Under the pieces are notes generated by a model. It was not told the origin of the DNA and did no database searches. It worked only from the letters and a program-made list of their open reading frames with translations. DNA of 64,000 bases from Buchnera aphidicola (Aphis nasturtii) (lineage in GTDB: Bacteria; Pseudomonadota; Gammaproteobacteria; Enterobacterales; Enterobacteriaceae): NCBI RefSeq assembly GCF_005083345.1, contig NZ_CP034888.1, positions 459,448 to 523,447 of the forward strand, read 5' to 3'. Positions within the stretch are counted from its first letter, which is position 1, and the number at the start of each line of letters is the position of its first letter. Made by a program: the position numbers and the translations under genes. Positions 1-9,470 of this stretch are shown in pieces.

Positions 1-1728
1 ACTAATAATATCTAATAATGCTGCTTCAACATCTTTTGCCATTTTAGACGCATTACCACATATATATATATGTGCATTTTCTTCTATCCAATTCCATATT
101 TCTTTTCCATACTCTCTTATTTTATCTTGTATATATATTTTTTTTTCTTGATCTCTCGACCATGCTAAGGTCATTTTAGTAAGCAGCCCTTTGTTTAAAT
201 ATTTTTGCCATTCTATTTGATATAAAAAATCTTCAGTAAAATTAGGGTTTCCAAAAAAAATCCAATTTTTTCCAGTAGCATTATCATTATCTCGTTGCTG
301 TATAAATGATCGGTATGGAGCTATTCCTGTTCCTGATCCAATCATAATAATTGGTGCTCGTGTATCTTGAGGTAATCGAAAATTATTATTTTGCTCAATA
401 AAAATTTTTACTGGATCATCAATGTTTAATAATTCTGATAAGTAACCTGATGCCCCACCTAAATGTATATACCCAGATATAATTTTTTTTACAACACTAA
501 CTGTAATATGAATTTCATCGTGAGTTTCATTTTGCGATGAAGAGATAGAGTATAATCTAGGAGTTAAAGGTCGAAGAATATTAATAAACATTTGAGAAGA
601 AATTTTCTGAGGATAATCACTAATCATATTGATTAAAGGAGTTTGTTTTACGTAATTTTCTAATTTTTTATCATTTAACATTATTTCTTTTAAAAATTTA
701 TTTTGTGTAATATCTGCATATTTTTTTACGATATTTTTGGTATTATTAGTTAATTCAAAATAATTTTTTAAAGCATCAGTAATACTTATATTTTTATTTT
801 TAATATTAACTACGTCAGATGTTTTTATAGATAATAATTGTAATAATTTTTCTACTAAATCATTATTATTTTGATACCATACTCCTAATGCATCTCCAGG
901 TGTATATTTAATATTTAAGTCAGTGATATCTAATTCAATATGACGTACATCTTTCGTTGAATTTCGACCCGTGATTTTTTGATTAGTTAGTATGTGAGAT
1001 ATGGCGGGATTATATTTTGTATACATACTAATTTTATCGGAAAAATAATCTTGTTTCAAAGGACTAGAAGAGCAAGAAGCAATATCTATTTTATCAATTA
1101 AAATTAATAATTCTTTAGACCATTGAACATAGTCGTCTTCATATTCAATATCAGCATCTAACCGATTAAGTAAATTTTTACCACCTAATTCATTAATTCT
1201 TTTATCAAAATCTTTTCCAGCTTGACAGAATAAATTATAAGAACTATCTCCTAATGCAAATACACTGTACTGAAGATCATATAGTTTAGGAGCTCTTTTT
1301 GACATAATAAATTTATATAAAGATAAAGCTTCTTCAGGAGGTTCTCCTTCACCTTGGGTAGAAATTATTAATATTAAAAATCTTTCATCTTTAATTTTTT
1401 TAAAATTATAATCAGCAGCGCTAACTAAATGAGTTTTTTTATTATTTTCATTCAAATACTTATTAAGACGCTCTGCAAGCATTCGAGCGTTACCAGTTTG
1501 AGAAGCTGATATAATTGTAATTGAATGATTATCTATTTTTTTTTTCTCTAAAGAGAAAATATTTTTTTTTGTTTTAAGATCAGAAGAATCTTGATAAGCT
1601 AAATGCCAAAAATAACCTGAAAGCCAAGCAAATTGAATATTAGAACATTCTTTTTCAAATTTTTTTAAAATATCTATTTGCTCTAAGCTGAATGGAAACA
1701 TAGAGTCAAAAGGATTTGCATTCTTCAT
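1..1728 (-). CDS. cysJ: Sulfite reductase [NADPH] flavoprotein alpha subunit (partial, C-terminal end outside window)
   Basis: CysJ passes electrons from NADPH through FAD and FMN to the CysI haemoprotein, which reduces sulfite to sulfide for cysteine synthesis in the cytoplasm. The reading frame is open from the ATG at 1728 to the window edge (576 codons; the E. coli protein has 599). Seen: flavodoxin FMN loop SASQTGNAR around residues 73-81, the later STQGEGEPPEEA stretch, the FAD motif RLYSISSS near residue 390, and the NADPH-side motif GSGTGIAPYRSF near 462-475. The last codons read AKDVEAALLDIIS, so only about 20-25 residues are missing. It contains a run of 10 T (1536-1545) that stays in frame. 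A 1.47-kb non-coding stretch lies upstream, so the promoter should be there. Identification is very secure. Confidence 0.97.
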   Translation of the reverse strand, partial: MKNANPFDSMFPFSLEQIDILKKFEKECSNIQFAWLSGYFWHLAYQDSSDLKTKKNIFSLEKKKIDNHSITIISASQTGNARMLAERLNKYLNENNKKTHLVSAADYNFKKIKDERFLILIISTQGEGEPPEEALSLYKFIMSKRAPKLYDLQYSVFALGDSSYNLFCQAGKDFDKRINELGGKNLLNRLDADIEYEDDYVQWSKELLILIDKIDIASCSSSPLKQDYFSDKISMYTKYNPAISHILTNQKITGRNSTKDVRHIELDITDLNIKYTPGDALGVWYQNNNDLVEKLLQLLSIKTSDVVNIKNKNISITDALKNYFELTNNTKNIVKKYADITQNKFLKEIMLNDKKLENYVKQTPLINMISDYPQKISSQMFINILRPLTPRLYSISSSQNETHDEIHITVSVVKKIISGYIHLGGASGYLSELLNIDDPVKIFIEQNNNFRLPQDTRAPIIMIGSGTGIAPYRSFIQQRDNDNATGKNWIFFGNPNFTEDFLYQIEWQKYLNKGLLTKMTLAWSRDQEKKIYIQDKIREYGKEIWNWIEENAHIYICGNASKMAKDVEAALLDIIS

Positions 1729-3198
1729 TATACTAAATACCTAAATTTCATTAAATTAAAATTAAAATAACTAATTTAATATAATTTACAGAAATTATTA
1801 ATTTTTATCTACTAATAAAAAACTCACACCTTACAGATAAAAATAAAAATTATATTATTTTTATTTATATTTTTAAAAACTAAAAGATATTAATATGAAA
1901 ATTTATTTCCTTTTTAATCTAATTAATTCAATTAATTTTAATTTTTACTGATATATTATGAAATTTAAATAATTAATGAACTGATATATAATTTATTTAA
2001 TACTAGATTATAGAATTTATATAAAAGATTTGATTATATTAATACATAATTTTAAAAAAAATAAATTATAAAAACTTATAATATGATTATATTCAAGATT
2101 AAGATTATTGATAAATTATAATTTATTGATTTTTAGATATATAAAATAAATTATTTATCAGTGCTCTTACTAAAATAGTAAGAAATATAAAACTTTTAAA
2201 GTAAATATTGAATTTTGACATAAATAACTTTTTTTATGTTAAATATAGCGCGATAATTTTTATTTTTTAAATATTTTACTTTTAATACTGTATGAAATAG
2301 CATTATATTTAGCTAATTAAATAAAAAATTAAAATTATTACTAGTTAAATAAAAATAACTTTAAAATTTTGAAATAAATAACTTCGTCAAGACAGTATTT
2401 AATATCCTTTAAAGATTTAATATTTTTTAATAAAAAATAACTAAATATACTAAAAATATTTTTTATATTTTAATTATCTTATATTCCTATAAAATCTTAT
2501 CTTTTGTTTAACACAGAAAATAGAGTATTATGCAGAAAATCAAATATTATTATTTTTTCTTCAAAATTTTTTAGGAATTTTAAGATGTTTACAAATGCTG
2601 AATTATAGAAATATCATTTTTTATATTAATTTCTTTTTAAATTAATTTTTCTAAAATTAAATAAAAATTTATATACATTAATTTAGTATTTTTCAAGAAA
2701 TAACTATTAAGAATAATAAGAGTAATAAAAAATATTTTCTACAAATTAATTTAATTTTAAAAGATTTATCTTTATTAAAATAAATTCTCTTAATTTTATA
2801 TATTTAGACAGATAATATTCTTTAATATAATAAAAAATATCATTTATCAATATAAAATTTTTATTTTCAATATTTTTTTAATTAAATTTTTTAAAATCTT
2901 AGCAATATATTGATCGTAATTATAAAACAATTTATATAAATTAATTATTTAATAACAAGTGATATATTAAAATATTTTTATTTTTCAAGTAAATATTATT
3001 TATATAAAATATCAATGTTATTTTAAGAACAAACTTATTTCATATTATTTAACATTTAATTAACATTAAAATTCTCAAATACATATTGATTTAAAAAAAA
3101 ATGTTAAGTTAAACTATTAAAAATATAAAATATTTTTTTGAATAAATTATTTTAAATAATATTTATTTTTCTAAGAATTAAAAAAATTTGGATAAAAA
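1729..3198. other. Gene desert between cysJ and dsbA (1.47 kb), no supported gene
   Basis: This stretch is extremely AT-rich and stop codons are dense in all frames. Only tiny ORFs occur, for example a 14-codon one from the ATG at 2530. I saw no tRNA-like structure and no recognisable protein remnant. It does hold a near-identical 20-bp repeat (2211-2230 and 2365-2384), a perfect 7-bp hairpin (2165-2183), and a rare GC patch GCGCG near 2249. It must contain the promoters of the divergent genes cysJ and dsbA. In E. coli the gene before dsbA is yihE (srkA), so this may be the eroded remains of lost genes; that is inference. Confidence 0.7.
2211..2384. repeat. Imperfect direct repeat of 20 bp, 154 bp apart
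   Basis: The two copies at 2211-2230 and 2365-2384 match at 19 of 20 positions (AATTTTGA-C/A-ATAAATAACTT). The first copy contains TTGACA and begins an inverted repeat (2216-2241, TGACATAAA / TTTATGTTA with one G-T pair). They may be duplicated promoter-like or operator-like DNA, or relics of a local duplication. In such AT-rich sequence chance similarity is easier than usual, but 19/20 is still notable. Confidence 0.5.
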
Positions 3199-3837
3199 AT
3201 GAAAAAAATATTAATTTTTTTATATATCATGCTTTTTTCTCACACCACTTTTGCTTTAGAATTAAATCATATAAAAGAATACAAAATAAAAAAAAAATAT
3301 ATTTCTCAAACCCCTCAAATAATGCAATTTTTCTCTTTTTTATGCCCATATTGTTATGAACTTGAAAAAACATATAATATTAGCAATTTAATACGAAAAA
3401 AAATAAATAAAAATATAAATATCAAAACGTATCACGTTAATTTTTTAGGAGGAGATTTAGGAAAAATTTTAACAAAAATATGGATAATATCTGAACAAAT
3501 GGGAGTAGAAGACAAAATAATAATGCCTATTTTTAAAGGAATTCAAGAAACGCGTACAATAAGTGATATTCATGATATTAAAAATATATTTCTAAAAAAA
3601 ACAGGAATCAGTATTCATCAATACAATCAATTTTGGAATAGTTTTTTTATAAAAATATTAATTCAAAAAAATAATTATGATATAAAAAAAGTAAAATTAG
3701 ATTATGTTCCAGCTATGTTAATAAACGGAAAATATACTATTAAATATTCTACATTAGAAATGTTATTTAAAAATAATTTTTCAAGCAAGTATATAGCATT
3801 AATCAAATTTTTGTTATTAAAAAATCACAAAAATTAG
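3199..3837 (+). CDS. dsbA: Periplasmic thiol:disulfide oxidoreductase DsbA
   Basis: DsbA introduces disulfide bonds into proteins entering the periplasm. The 212-residue product (E. coli 208) starts with a Sec signal peptide (KK, hydrophobic core, cleavage near TTFA-LE at residue 19). The thioredoxin-fold active site is FSFLCPYC, with cysteines at 49 and 52; the dipeptide is PY instead of the usual PH of E. coli DsbA, which should change the redox potential. The cis-proline loop VPAMLINGKY is present near residue 169. The order dsbA-polA matches E. coli. It stands alone after the long gene desert and is followed by a 162-bp spacer before polA. Confidence 0.93.
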   Translation: MKKILIFLYIMLFSHTTFALELNHIKEYKIKKKYISQTPQIMQFFSFLCPYCYELEKTYNISNLIRKKINKNINIKTYHVNFLGGDLGKILTKIWIISEQMGVEDKIIMPIFKGIQETRTISDIHDIKNIFLKKTGISIHQYNQFWNSFFIKILIQKNNYDIKKVKLDYVPAMLINGKYTIKYSTLEMLFKNNFSSKYIALIKFLLLKNHKN

Positions 3838-3999
3838 AATTATTTAAATAGATTTAAAAATTTTATTTTTTTATTAATAAATTTTTATATACAATTAATT
3901 TGATATAACATGATTTAATTATAAAAATATTTTTACAAAAATTACTTTATAATTAAAATCATATTTTTTCATAACATTATTAACTACTATAAGATAAAA

Positions 4000-4875
4000 A
4001 TGCATCATATAACAAATAAACCAGTGATTATAATAGATGGAACCTTGTATTTATATCGATCATACTTTACATTCCAGTTTTTTAACAATGATCAAGAAAA
4101 TCCATATGGAGCTATATATGGTACATTAAAAACAATAAAAAATATTTTATTAAAATACTATAATTCAAAAAAAATTATTATTGTATTTGATTCATCTAAA
4201 AAAACTTTTAGAAATAAAATATTTAGCGCATATAAAAATAATAGACCTAAAATGCCTAATTCGCTTTATATTCAAATACAACCTCTTTTCAATATATTAA
4301 AAAATATTGGCATCAAAACTTTAAGCATTCCTGGTGTAGAAGCGGATGATATTATTGGTAGTTTTTCGCATAAACTTGAGCAATCTGGAGAAAAAGTATT
4401 AATTGTAAGTCATGATAAAGATATGATACAACTTATAACAGATAATATTAGCGTATTAAATATAAGTAATAATGAAATTATTACTCCAAAAAAAATACAA
4501 AAAAAATATGGTATTAATCCTCAAGAATTTATTGATCTTTTAGCTCTTATGGGAGATAAATCTGATAATATTCCAGGAATTCCTAAAATCGGTATAAAAA
4601 CTGCACTATTTTTGCTTCAAAAATTTTCAAATATTCGAAATATTTATAATAATATTGAAAAAATACAACTTTTATCTTTAAGAAATGCTAAAAATATATC
4701 AAATCAACTAAAAACGTATAAAGATACTGCTTTTCTTTCGTACAAGTTAGCTAAAATAAAGTTAGATATTCCTATCTGTATAAATTCTAATGATATTATT
4801 TTAGAAAAAATGTGTTTTTCAAAATTATCTAATACAATTGAACAATATAATGTTAAGCAAAAAAAACACTTTTAA
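4000..4875 (+). CDS. polA: 5'-3' exonuclease / flap endonuclease domain of DNA polymerase I (polymerase domain absent)
   Basis: The 291-residue product corresponds to only the N-terminal third of E. coli PolA (928 residues). Seen: the N-terminal IIIDGTLYLYRSYF, the metal-binding GVEADDIIGSF near 112-122, SHDKDM, and the helix-hairpin-helix stretch DLLALMGDKSDNIPGIPKIG near 178-197. No proofreading or polymerase domain follows; the gene ends in 14 bp of spacer before the convergent engB. It should still remove RNA primers and flaps, with gap filling by another polymerase. Such a truncated PolA is known in Buchnera. The dsbA-polA-engB context argues for polA rather than the homologous xni. The E. 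coli spf small RNA that lies between polA and engB is absent. Confidence 0.93.
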   Translation: MHHITNKPVIIIDGTLYLYRSYFTFQFFNNDQENPYGAIYGTLKTIKNILLKYYNSKKIIIVFDSSKKTFRNKIFSAYKNNRPKMPNSLYIQIQPLFNILKNIGIKTLSIPGVEADDIIGSFSHKLEQSGEKVLIVSHDKDMIQLITDNISVLNISNNEIITPKKIQKKYGINPQEFIDLLALMGDKSDNIPGIPKIGIKTALFLLQKFSNIRNIYNNIEKIQLLSLRNAKNISNQLKTYKDTAFLSYKLAKIKLDIPICINSNDIILEKMCFSKLSNTIEQYNVKQKKHF

Positions 4876-4889
4876 TGCATTGTGTGAAG

Positions 4890-5495
4890 TTATTTATACA
4901 TTTGATACCAAATATTTAATTGAGATTGTAATTTTTTAATACCTATTTTCTTAAATGACGAAAACAATTCAATCTTGACTTCTTGTAAAAAAACTTTTAA
5001 CTTTGCATACACAATTTGAAATTGTATTTTCTGCTGGCTTAATGTAAGCTTATCACATTTAGTTAACAATATAAACATAGGTATGTTCTGATCTAAAGCT
5101 ATATTAATAATATATTGATCGTAAACTTTCAAAGGATTTCTAATATCCATTAAAAACACTAAACCTTTTAAAGATTTTCGTGTTTTTAAATAACTATATA
5201 TTAATTTCTCCCATTTTAATTTTATTGATATCGGACATTTAGCATAACCATAACCAGGAAGATCAACTATTCTAAAATTCGAAACAACCTGAAAAAAATT
5301 AATTAACTGAGTCCGTCCAGGAGTCTTACTGCATCTAGCTAGTTTTTTTTTATTTGTTAAAGAGTTAATAGCACTAGATTTTCCTGAATTAGAATATCCA
5401 ATAAAAGCGATTTCAATCCCATGTCCAATATTTATATCAGACACTTGAGAAATGCTTTTTAAAAAAAAAGTTTTATTATAGTTTATAATACTCAA
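4890..5495 (-). CDS. engB: Ribosome biogenesis GTP-binding protein EngB (YihA/YsxC)
   Basis: EngB is a TrmE-Era-like GTPase needed for late assembly of the large ribosomal subunit. The 201-residue product shows the P-loop GYSNSGKSS (33-41), the switch region with SKTPGRTQ (56-63), DLPG (78-81), and the base-specificity motif TKCD. The start is a TTG at 5495, preceded by an AAGG Shine-Dalgarno-like sequence; this start aligns exactly with the E. coli N-terminus. It is convergent with polA and divergent from typA, sharing a 181-bp intergenic region that should hold both promoters. Confidence 0.95.
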   Translation of the reverse strand: MSIINYNKTFFLKSISQVSDINIGHGIEIAFIGYSNSGKSSAINSLTNKKKLARCSKTPGRTQLINFFQVVSNFRIVDLPGYGYAKCPISIKLKWEKLIYSYLKTRKSLKGLVFLMDIRNPLKVYDQYIINIALDQNIPMFILLTKCDKLTLSQQKIQFQIVYAKLKVFLQEVKIELFSSFKKIGIKKLQSQLNIWYQMYK

Positions 5496-5676
5496 AATTT
5501 AACCTTAACTTTTCAAAAGTAAAATTTATTAAAACATTCTATTTATACACTAAAAATATAATTTTTATTAATTAATATTAAAAATAATCCTCAAAATTTA
5601 ATCTTTTCTAATACTTTATCAAAAAAATCTAAATTATATCTATATGTCTTAAAAGTAAAATTTTAAAGGAGAAGAA

Positions 5677-7506
5677 ATGCATCAAAAAATAAGAAATATC
5701 GCTATTATAGCACATGTTGATCATGGAAAAACTACACTAGTTGATCAACTATTACAACAATCAGGTACTTTTAAAAAGCATGAAGAAAAAACTGAACGAA
5801 TTATGGATTCAAATGATTTAGAAAGAGAAAGAGGTATTACAATAATATCCAAGAATACTTCTATAAAATGGAAAGAATATAAAATAAATATTGTGGATAC
5901 ACCTGGTCATGCTGATTTTGGAGGAGAAGTAGAACGAGTCATGTCTATGGTAGACTCAGTTTTACTGGTAGTTGATGCATTAGATGGGCCAATGCCTCAA
6001 ACACGATTTGTTACTAAAAAAGCTTTTAAATATGGTCTTAATCCTATTGTAGTAATTAATAAAATTGATCGAAAAAATTCTCGTCCTGATTGGGTTGTAA
6101 ATCAGGTTTTTGATTTATTTGTCAGTCTTGATGCTAATGATGAACAACTTGACTTTCCAATTATATATACTTCTGCAATTTTTGGAACTTCTGGAACTAA
6201 TCATCTTAAGCTAGAAAGCAATATGATACCGCTATATGAAGCAATTATTAAACATGCACCTGCTCCTAATGTAGATCCTAATGAAAAATTTCAAATGCAA
6301 ATTTCACAACTTGATTATGATAATTACTTAGGATTAATAGGAGTAGGTAGAGTTAAACAAGGTTATATAAAAAGTAATGAATTAGTCACTGTTATTGATT
6401 ATTTAGGTAATCATAAAAACGGAAAAATTAGTAAAGTACTGAATTATTTTGGAATGCAACGAATAGAAGTAGGAAAAGGAGGAGCTGGCGATATAATCGC
6501 TATTACAGGTATCAATAAACTAAATATTTCTGATACAATTTGTCATCCAGAAAATTTAAAACCTCTTCCGATATTAAATATCGACCAACCTACAGTTAAT
6601 ATGTTTTTTTCAGTTAATACATCACCTTTATCTGGAAAAGAAGGCAAATATATTACATCCCGTCAAATATTAGAAAGATTGAAAAAAGAAACTATGCACA
6701 ATGTCGCTTTACAAATAAAAGACACAAAAGATGCTAATATTTTTTCTGTATCTGGACGAGGCGAATTACATTTATCTATATTGATTGAAAATATGAGGCG
6801 TGAAGGATTTGAATTAGAAGTATCTCGTCCTAAAATCATTTTACGTGAAATAGATGGTTTTATGCAAGAACCTTTTGAGTATCTAACTTTAGATATCGAA
6901 GAAAAACATCAGGGTAATATTATGCGATTTATAGGAGAAAGAAAAGGTGAGTTAAAAAATATGATTATAGATAAAAATAAAAGAGTACGTCTTGAATATA
7001 TTGTATCAAGCAGAGCGCTTATAGGTTTTCGTTCAGAATTCATGAATATAACTTCTGGAACTGGAATATGTTATACATCTTTCAGTCATTACGCAAACAA
7101 ACAAAACAATGAAATTGGGCAAAGAAAAAATGGTGTTTTAATTTCTAATGGAAAAGGAATAGCTGTAGGATTTGCTTTATTTAATTTACAAGAAAGAGGA
7201 AAATTATTTTTAGGTCATGGAACTGAAGTATATGAAGGTCAAATCATAGGATTACACAATCGTTCTAATGACTTAACTGTAAACTGTTTAACAGGGAAAA
7301 AACTAACTAATATGAGAGCTTCGGGAACTGATGAGGCTATAGTTTTAACAACTTATAAAAAGTTTACTTTAGAAGAAGCGTTATCATTTATTAATGACGA
7401 TGAATTAGTTGAAATTACACCCAGTTCGATACGTTTGCGTAAGAAATATTTAAAAGAGAACGAAAGAAAAAAATCAAATCGAGATAAAAATAATTTAATT
7501 AATTAA
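5677..7506 (+). CDS. typA: Ribosome-associated translational GTPase TypA/BipA
   Basis: TypA (BipA) is a translation-factor-type GTPase that binds ribosomes and supports 50S assembly and growth under stress. The 609-residue product (E. coli 607) shows G1 AHVDHGKTT (12-20), the switch motif RERGITI, G3 DTPGHADF, G4 NKID, then the elongation-factor-like domains II, III and V and the BipA-specific C-terminal domain. A strong Shine-Dalgarno (AAAGGAGAAG) sits just before the ATG. It is monocistronic: divergent from engB and convergent with gmk, with a large hairpin at 7535-7569 in the downstream gap. Confidence 0.97.
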   Translation: MHQKIRNIAIIAHVDHGKTTLVDQLLQQSGTFKKHEEKTERIMDSNDLERERGITIISKNTSIKWKEYKINIVDTPGHADFGGEVERVMSMVDSVLLVVDALDGPMPQTRFVTKKAFKYGLNPIVVINKIDRKNSRPDWVVNQVFDLFVSLDANDEQLDFPIIYTSAIFGTSGTNHLKLESNMIPLYEAIIKHAPAPNVDPNEKFQMQISQLDYDNYLGLIGVGRVKQGYIKSNELVTVIDYLGNHKNGKISKVLNYFGMQRIEVGKGGAGDIIAITGINKLNISDTICHPENLKPLPILNIDQPTVNMFFSVNTSPLSGKEGKYITSRQILERLKKETMHNVALQIKDTKDANIFSVSGRGELHLSILIENMRREGFELEVSRPKIILREIDGFMQEPFEYLTLDIEEKHQGNIMRFIGERKGELKNMIIDKNKRVRLEYIVSSRALIGFRSEFMNITSGTGICYTSFSHYANKQNNEIGQRKNGVLISNGKGIAVGFALFNLQERGKLFLGHGTEVYEGQIIGLHNRSNDLTVNCLTGKKLTNMRASGTDEAIVLTTYKKFTLEEALSFINDDELVEITPSSIRLRKKYLKENERKKSNRDKNNLIN

Positions 7507-7534
7507 AAATATTAAATTGAAAAATTTTTATTAA

Positions 7535-7569
7535 TTATATAATTCTATTTCATCAATAGAATTATATAA
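7535..7569. terminator. Large hairpin between convergent typA and gmk
   Basis: Arms of 14 bp (TTATATAATTCTAT at 7535-7548 and its exact complement at 7556-7569) enclose a 7-base loop. It lies midway between the two convergent genes and can form in either transcript. There is no long T-run directly after it, so classic intrinsic termination is not certain, but position and perfect symmetry suggest a shared 3'-end or terminator. Confidence 0.6.
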
Positions 7570-7649
7570 ATAATCTTGAATTCAAAACATATGAATATAA
7601 AATATTAAAATCTAAAAATTATTTTTTCAATAGTTTAATTTTTATAAAA

Positions 7650-8273
7650 TTAATTATTTAATAATTGCGAAATTAATATATTATATTTCTTTTTTTGATG
7701 TAATAAACATAAATGTTCAGCAATAATAATAGTTTTTAAGTCATTTATAGCTTTTTCAAAATTATCATTAATAATTAAATAATCATACTCTGAATAATGA
7801 TTCATTTCATCTACAGCTTTTTCCATCCTCTTTGAAATAACTATATCACTATCCTGCCCTCTTGATCGCAATCTTTTATATAATACATCTTTAGATGGAG
7901 GTAGTAAAAAAATACTTCTCGCATTAGGTATTTTATATCGAATCTGATTAGCTCCTTGCCAATCAATATCAAGAAAAACATCAATTCCAGAAATTAACAT
8001 TTTTTCAATAAATTTGCGTGAAGTTCCATAATAATTATTAAATACTTTCGCATATTCTAAAAAAGATTTTTGTTGAATCATAAATCTAAATTCTTTTTTA
8101 GATATAAAATAATAATGTTCTCCATGAGATTCGCCAGGTCTCATAATCCTAGTGGTATGAGATATAGAAACTTGAATGTTATATAAACATTTTGTTTTTA
8201 ATAATCCCTTAATAAGGCTCGATTTTCCTGTTCCACTGGGAGCTGAAATAATAAAAAGAATACCTTGTGACAT
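7650..8273 (-). CDS. gmk: Guanylate kinase
   Basis: Gmk phosphorylates GMP to GDP with ATP in purine nucleotide metabolism. The 207-residue product (same as E. coli) carries the P-loop APSGTGKS at residues 11-18, the GMP-binding segment [16 protein letters not shown], and [10 protein letters not shown]. The ATG start at 8273 aligns with the family. It lies downstream of ygfZ on the same strand with a 92-bp gap, and is convergent with typA. Confidence 0.97.
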   Translation of the reverse strand: MSQGILFIISAPSGTGKSSLIKGLLKTKCLYNIQVSISHTTRIMRPGESHGEHYYFISKKEFRFMIQQKSFLEYAKVFNNYYGTSRKFIEKMLISGIDVFLDIDWQGANQIRYKIPNARSIFLLPPSKDVLYKRLRSRGQDSDIVISKRMEKAVDEMNHYSEYDYLIINDNFEKAINDLKTIIIAEHLCLLHQKKKYNILISQLLNN

Positions 8274-8365
8274 GATATTTTTAAAAGTATCTTCTAAATT
8301 TTGAATAAATTTTTTAATTAATATAAAATATTATATATAATAAAACTAAAATGTTTAAAAAAATA

Positions 8366-9325
8366 TTAGTATTTAATTAAAAAAATTGTTTTAAATCCAT
8401 GAACTCTAAAAATATTTTGGACATTAATAGATTTATTTAACACTGCTTGTATCCAGATTTCATTAGAATATAAATGCACTATTGATAATAAAAAACCAAT
8501 TCTTAACCATTTTTTTGATATTTTTGTTTCAATAATAGAACCAATTTTAGGCTGTATCGTTCCTTTACTTGATAATAAATATAATCCATGTTTATTTAAA
8601 TTTTTATAAAACACTCGAGCTATTATTTCTTGTCCATAATAACATCCTTTATTAAAACTAATTGCTTGAAGTTTATCTAGATTGATAGATTGTGGCAAAA
8701 ACTTTTGAGACATAGTTTTTCCAATTATTGGGTATCCCGCTTCTATATCCAACGAAATCCATTGTTTACTATTATTTAGTAGAATCTTTGTGTTAATTTT
8801 TTTTTTAAATAACAAAAAATTTTTTAAAGACAAAACTAATAAAAATCGTTCACATGGATTTGAAAGCCAAAGTATGGTTGCTTCTTGATTAGAAACAACA
8901 GGTTTACTATTATTCGGTATTTCTTTAAATTGTTTCGATAAAAATAATTTAGAATCATTTCCAGATAATCCTAATAAGAAAATATCATTTAATTGATGTA
9001 TTTGAACTTTTAAAAAAACAGTATATTTTATAAACGCTTGAATTTGTAAATCAAATAAACTTTTTTTTATAATACAAGCATATCCTTTTTTATAATGAAA
9101 TAACAACATAGTACTATAAACTCTACCGTTTAAATTACAATAAGCACATATTTTATGAAGTTTTTTTTCTAGAGAATTTATATCAATTGTTAATTGATTT
9201 TGAAGAAATTTTTTACTATCAATACCATCTATATAGATAATAGACCATTCTTCAAGAGACATTAATGTTAAAGGTAATCGAATTGATGGATAAACAACAT
9301 TTTTTGAAAAATTAAATAGTGACAT
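8366..9325 (-). CDS. ygfZ: tRNA-modifying / Fe-S cluster repair protein YgfZ
   Basis: YgfZ is a folate-binding protein of the GcvT-like family that supports maintenance of certain Fe-S enzymes, including MiaB, which is encoded in this window. The 319-residue product (E. coli 326) contains the family signature KGCYYGQE near residues 226-233 with its conserved cysteine. It is divergent from prfB, matching the ygfZ/prfB vicinity in E. coli. The reading frame is intact and the ATG is the natural start. The exact biochemical role is incompletely known even in E. coli. Confidence 0.93.
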   Translation of the reverse strand: MSLFNFSKNVVYPSIRLPLTLMSLEEWSIIYIDGIDSKKFLQNQLTIDINSLEKKLHKICAYCNLNGRVYSTMLLFHYKKGYACIIKKSLFDLQIQAFIKYTVFLKVQIHQLNDIFLLGLSGNDSKLFLSKQFKEIPNNSKPVVSNQEATILWLSNPCERFLLVLSLKNFLLFKKKINTKILLNNSKQWISLDIEAGYPIIGKTMSQKFLPQSINLDKLQAISFNKGCYYGQEIIARVFYKNLNKHGLYLLSSKGTIQPKIGSIIETKISKKWLRIGFLLSIVHLYSNEIWIQAVLNKSINVQNIFRVHGFKTIFLIKY

Positions 9326-9470
9326 TATTTTTCCTAAGTGTTAATAAAATATATCAATTAAAAACAAATAAATTTATACGATTAATATATAATAAAAAAT
9401 CAATTAATTTTTATATTAAAACATCTTATAAATTATTATTTATAATTAATTTTAGAAGAATAATAAAATC

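Noticed and set aside
4876..4889. Possible spf (Spot 42) RNA between polA and engB
   Set aside because: Only 14 bp separate the two genes, so there is no room for the RNA.
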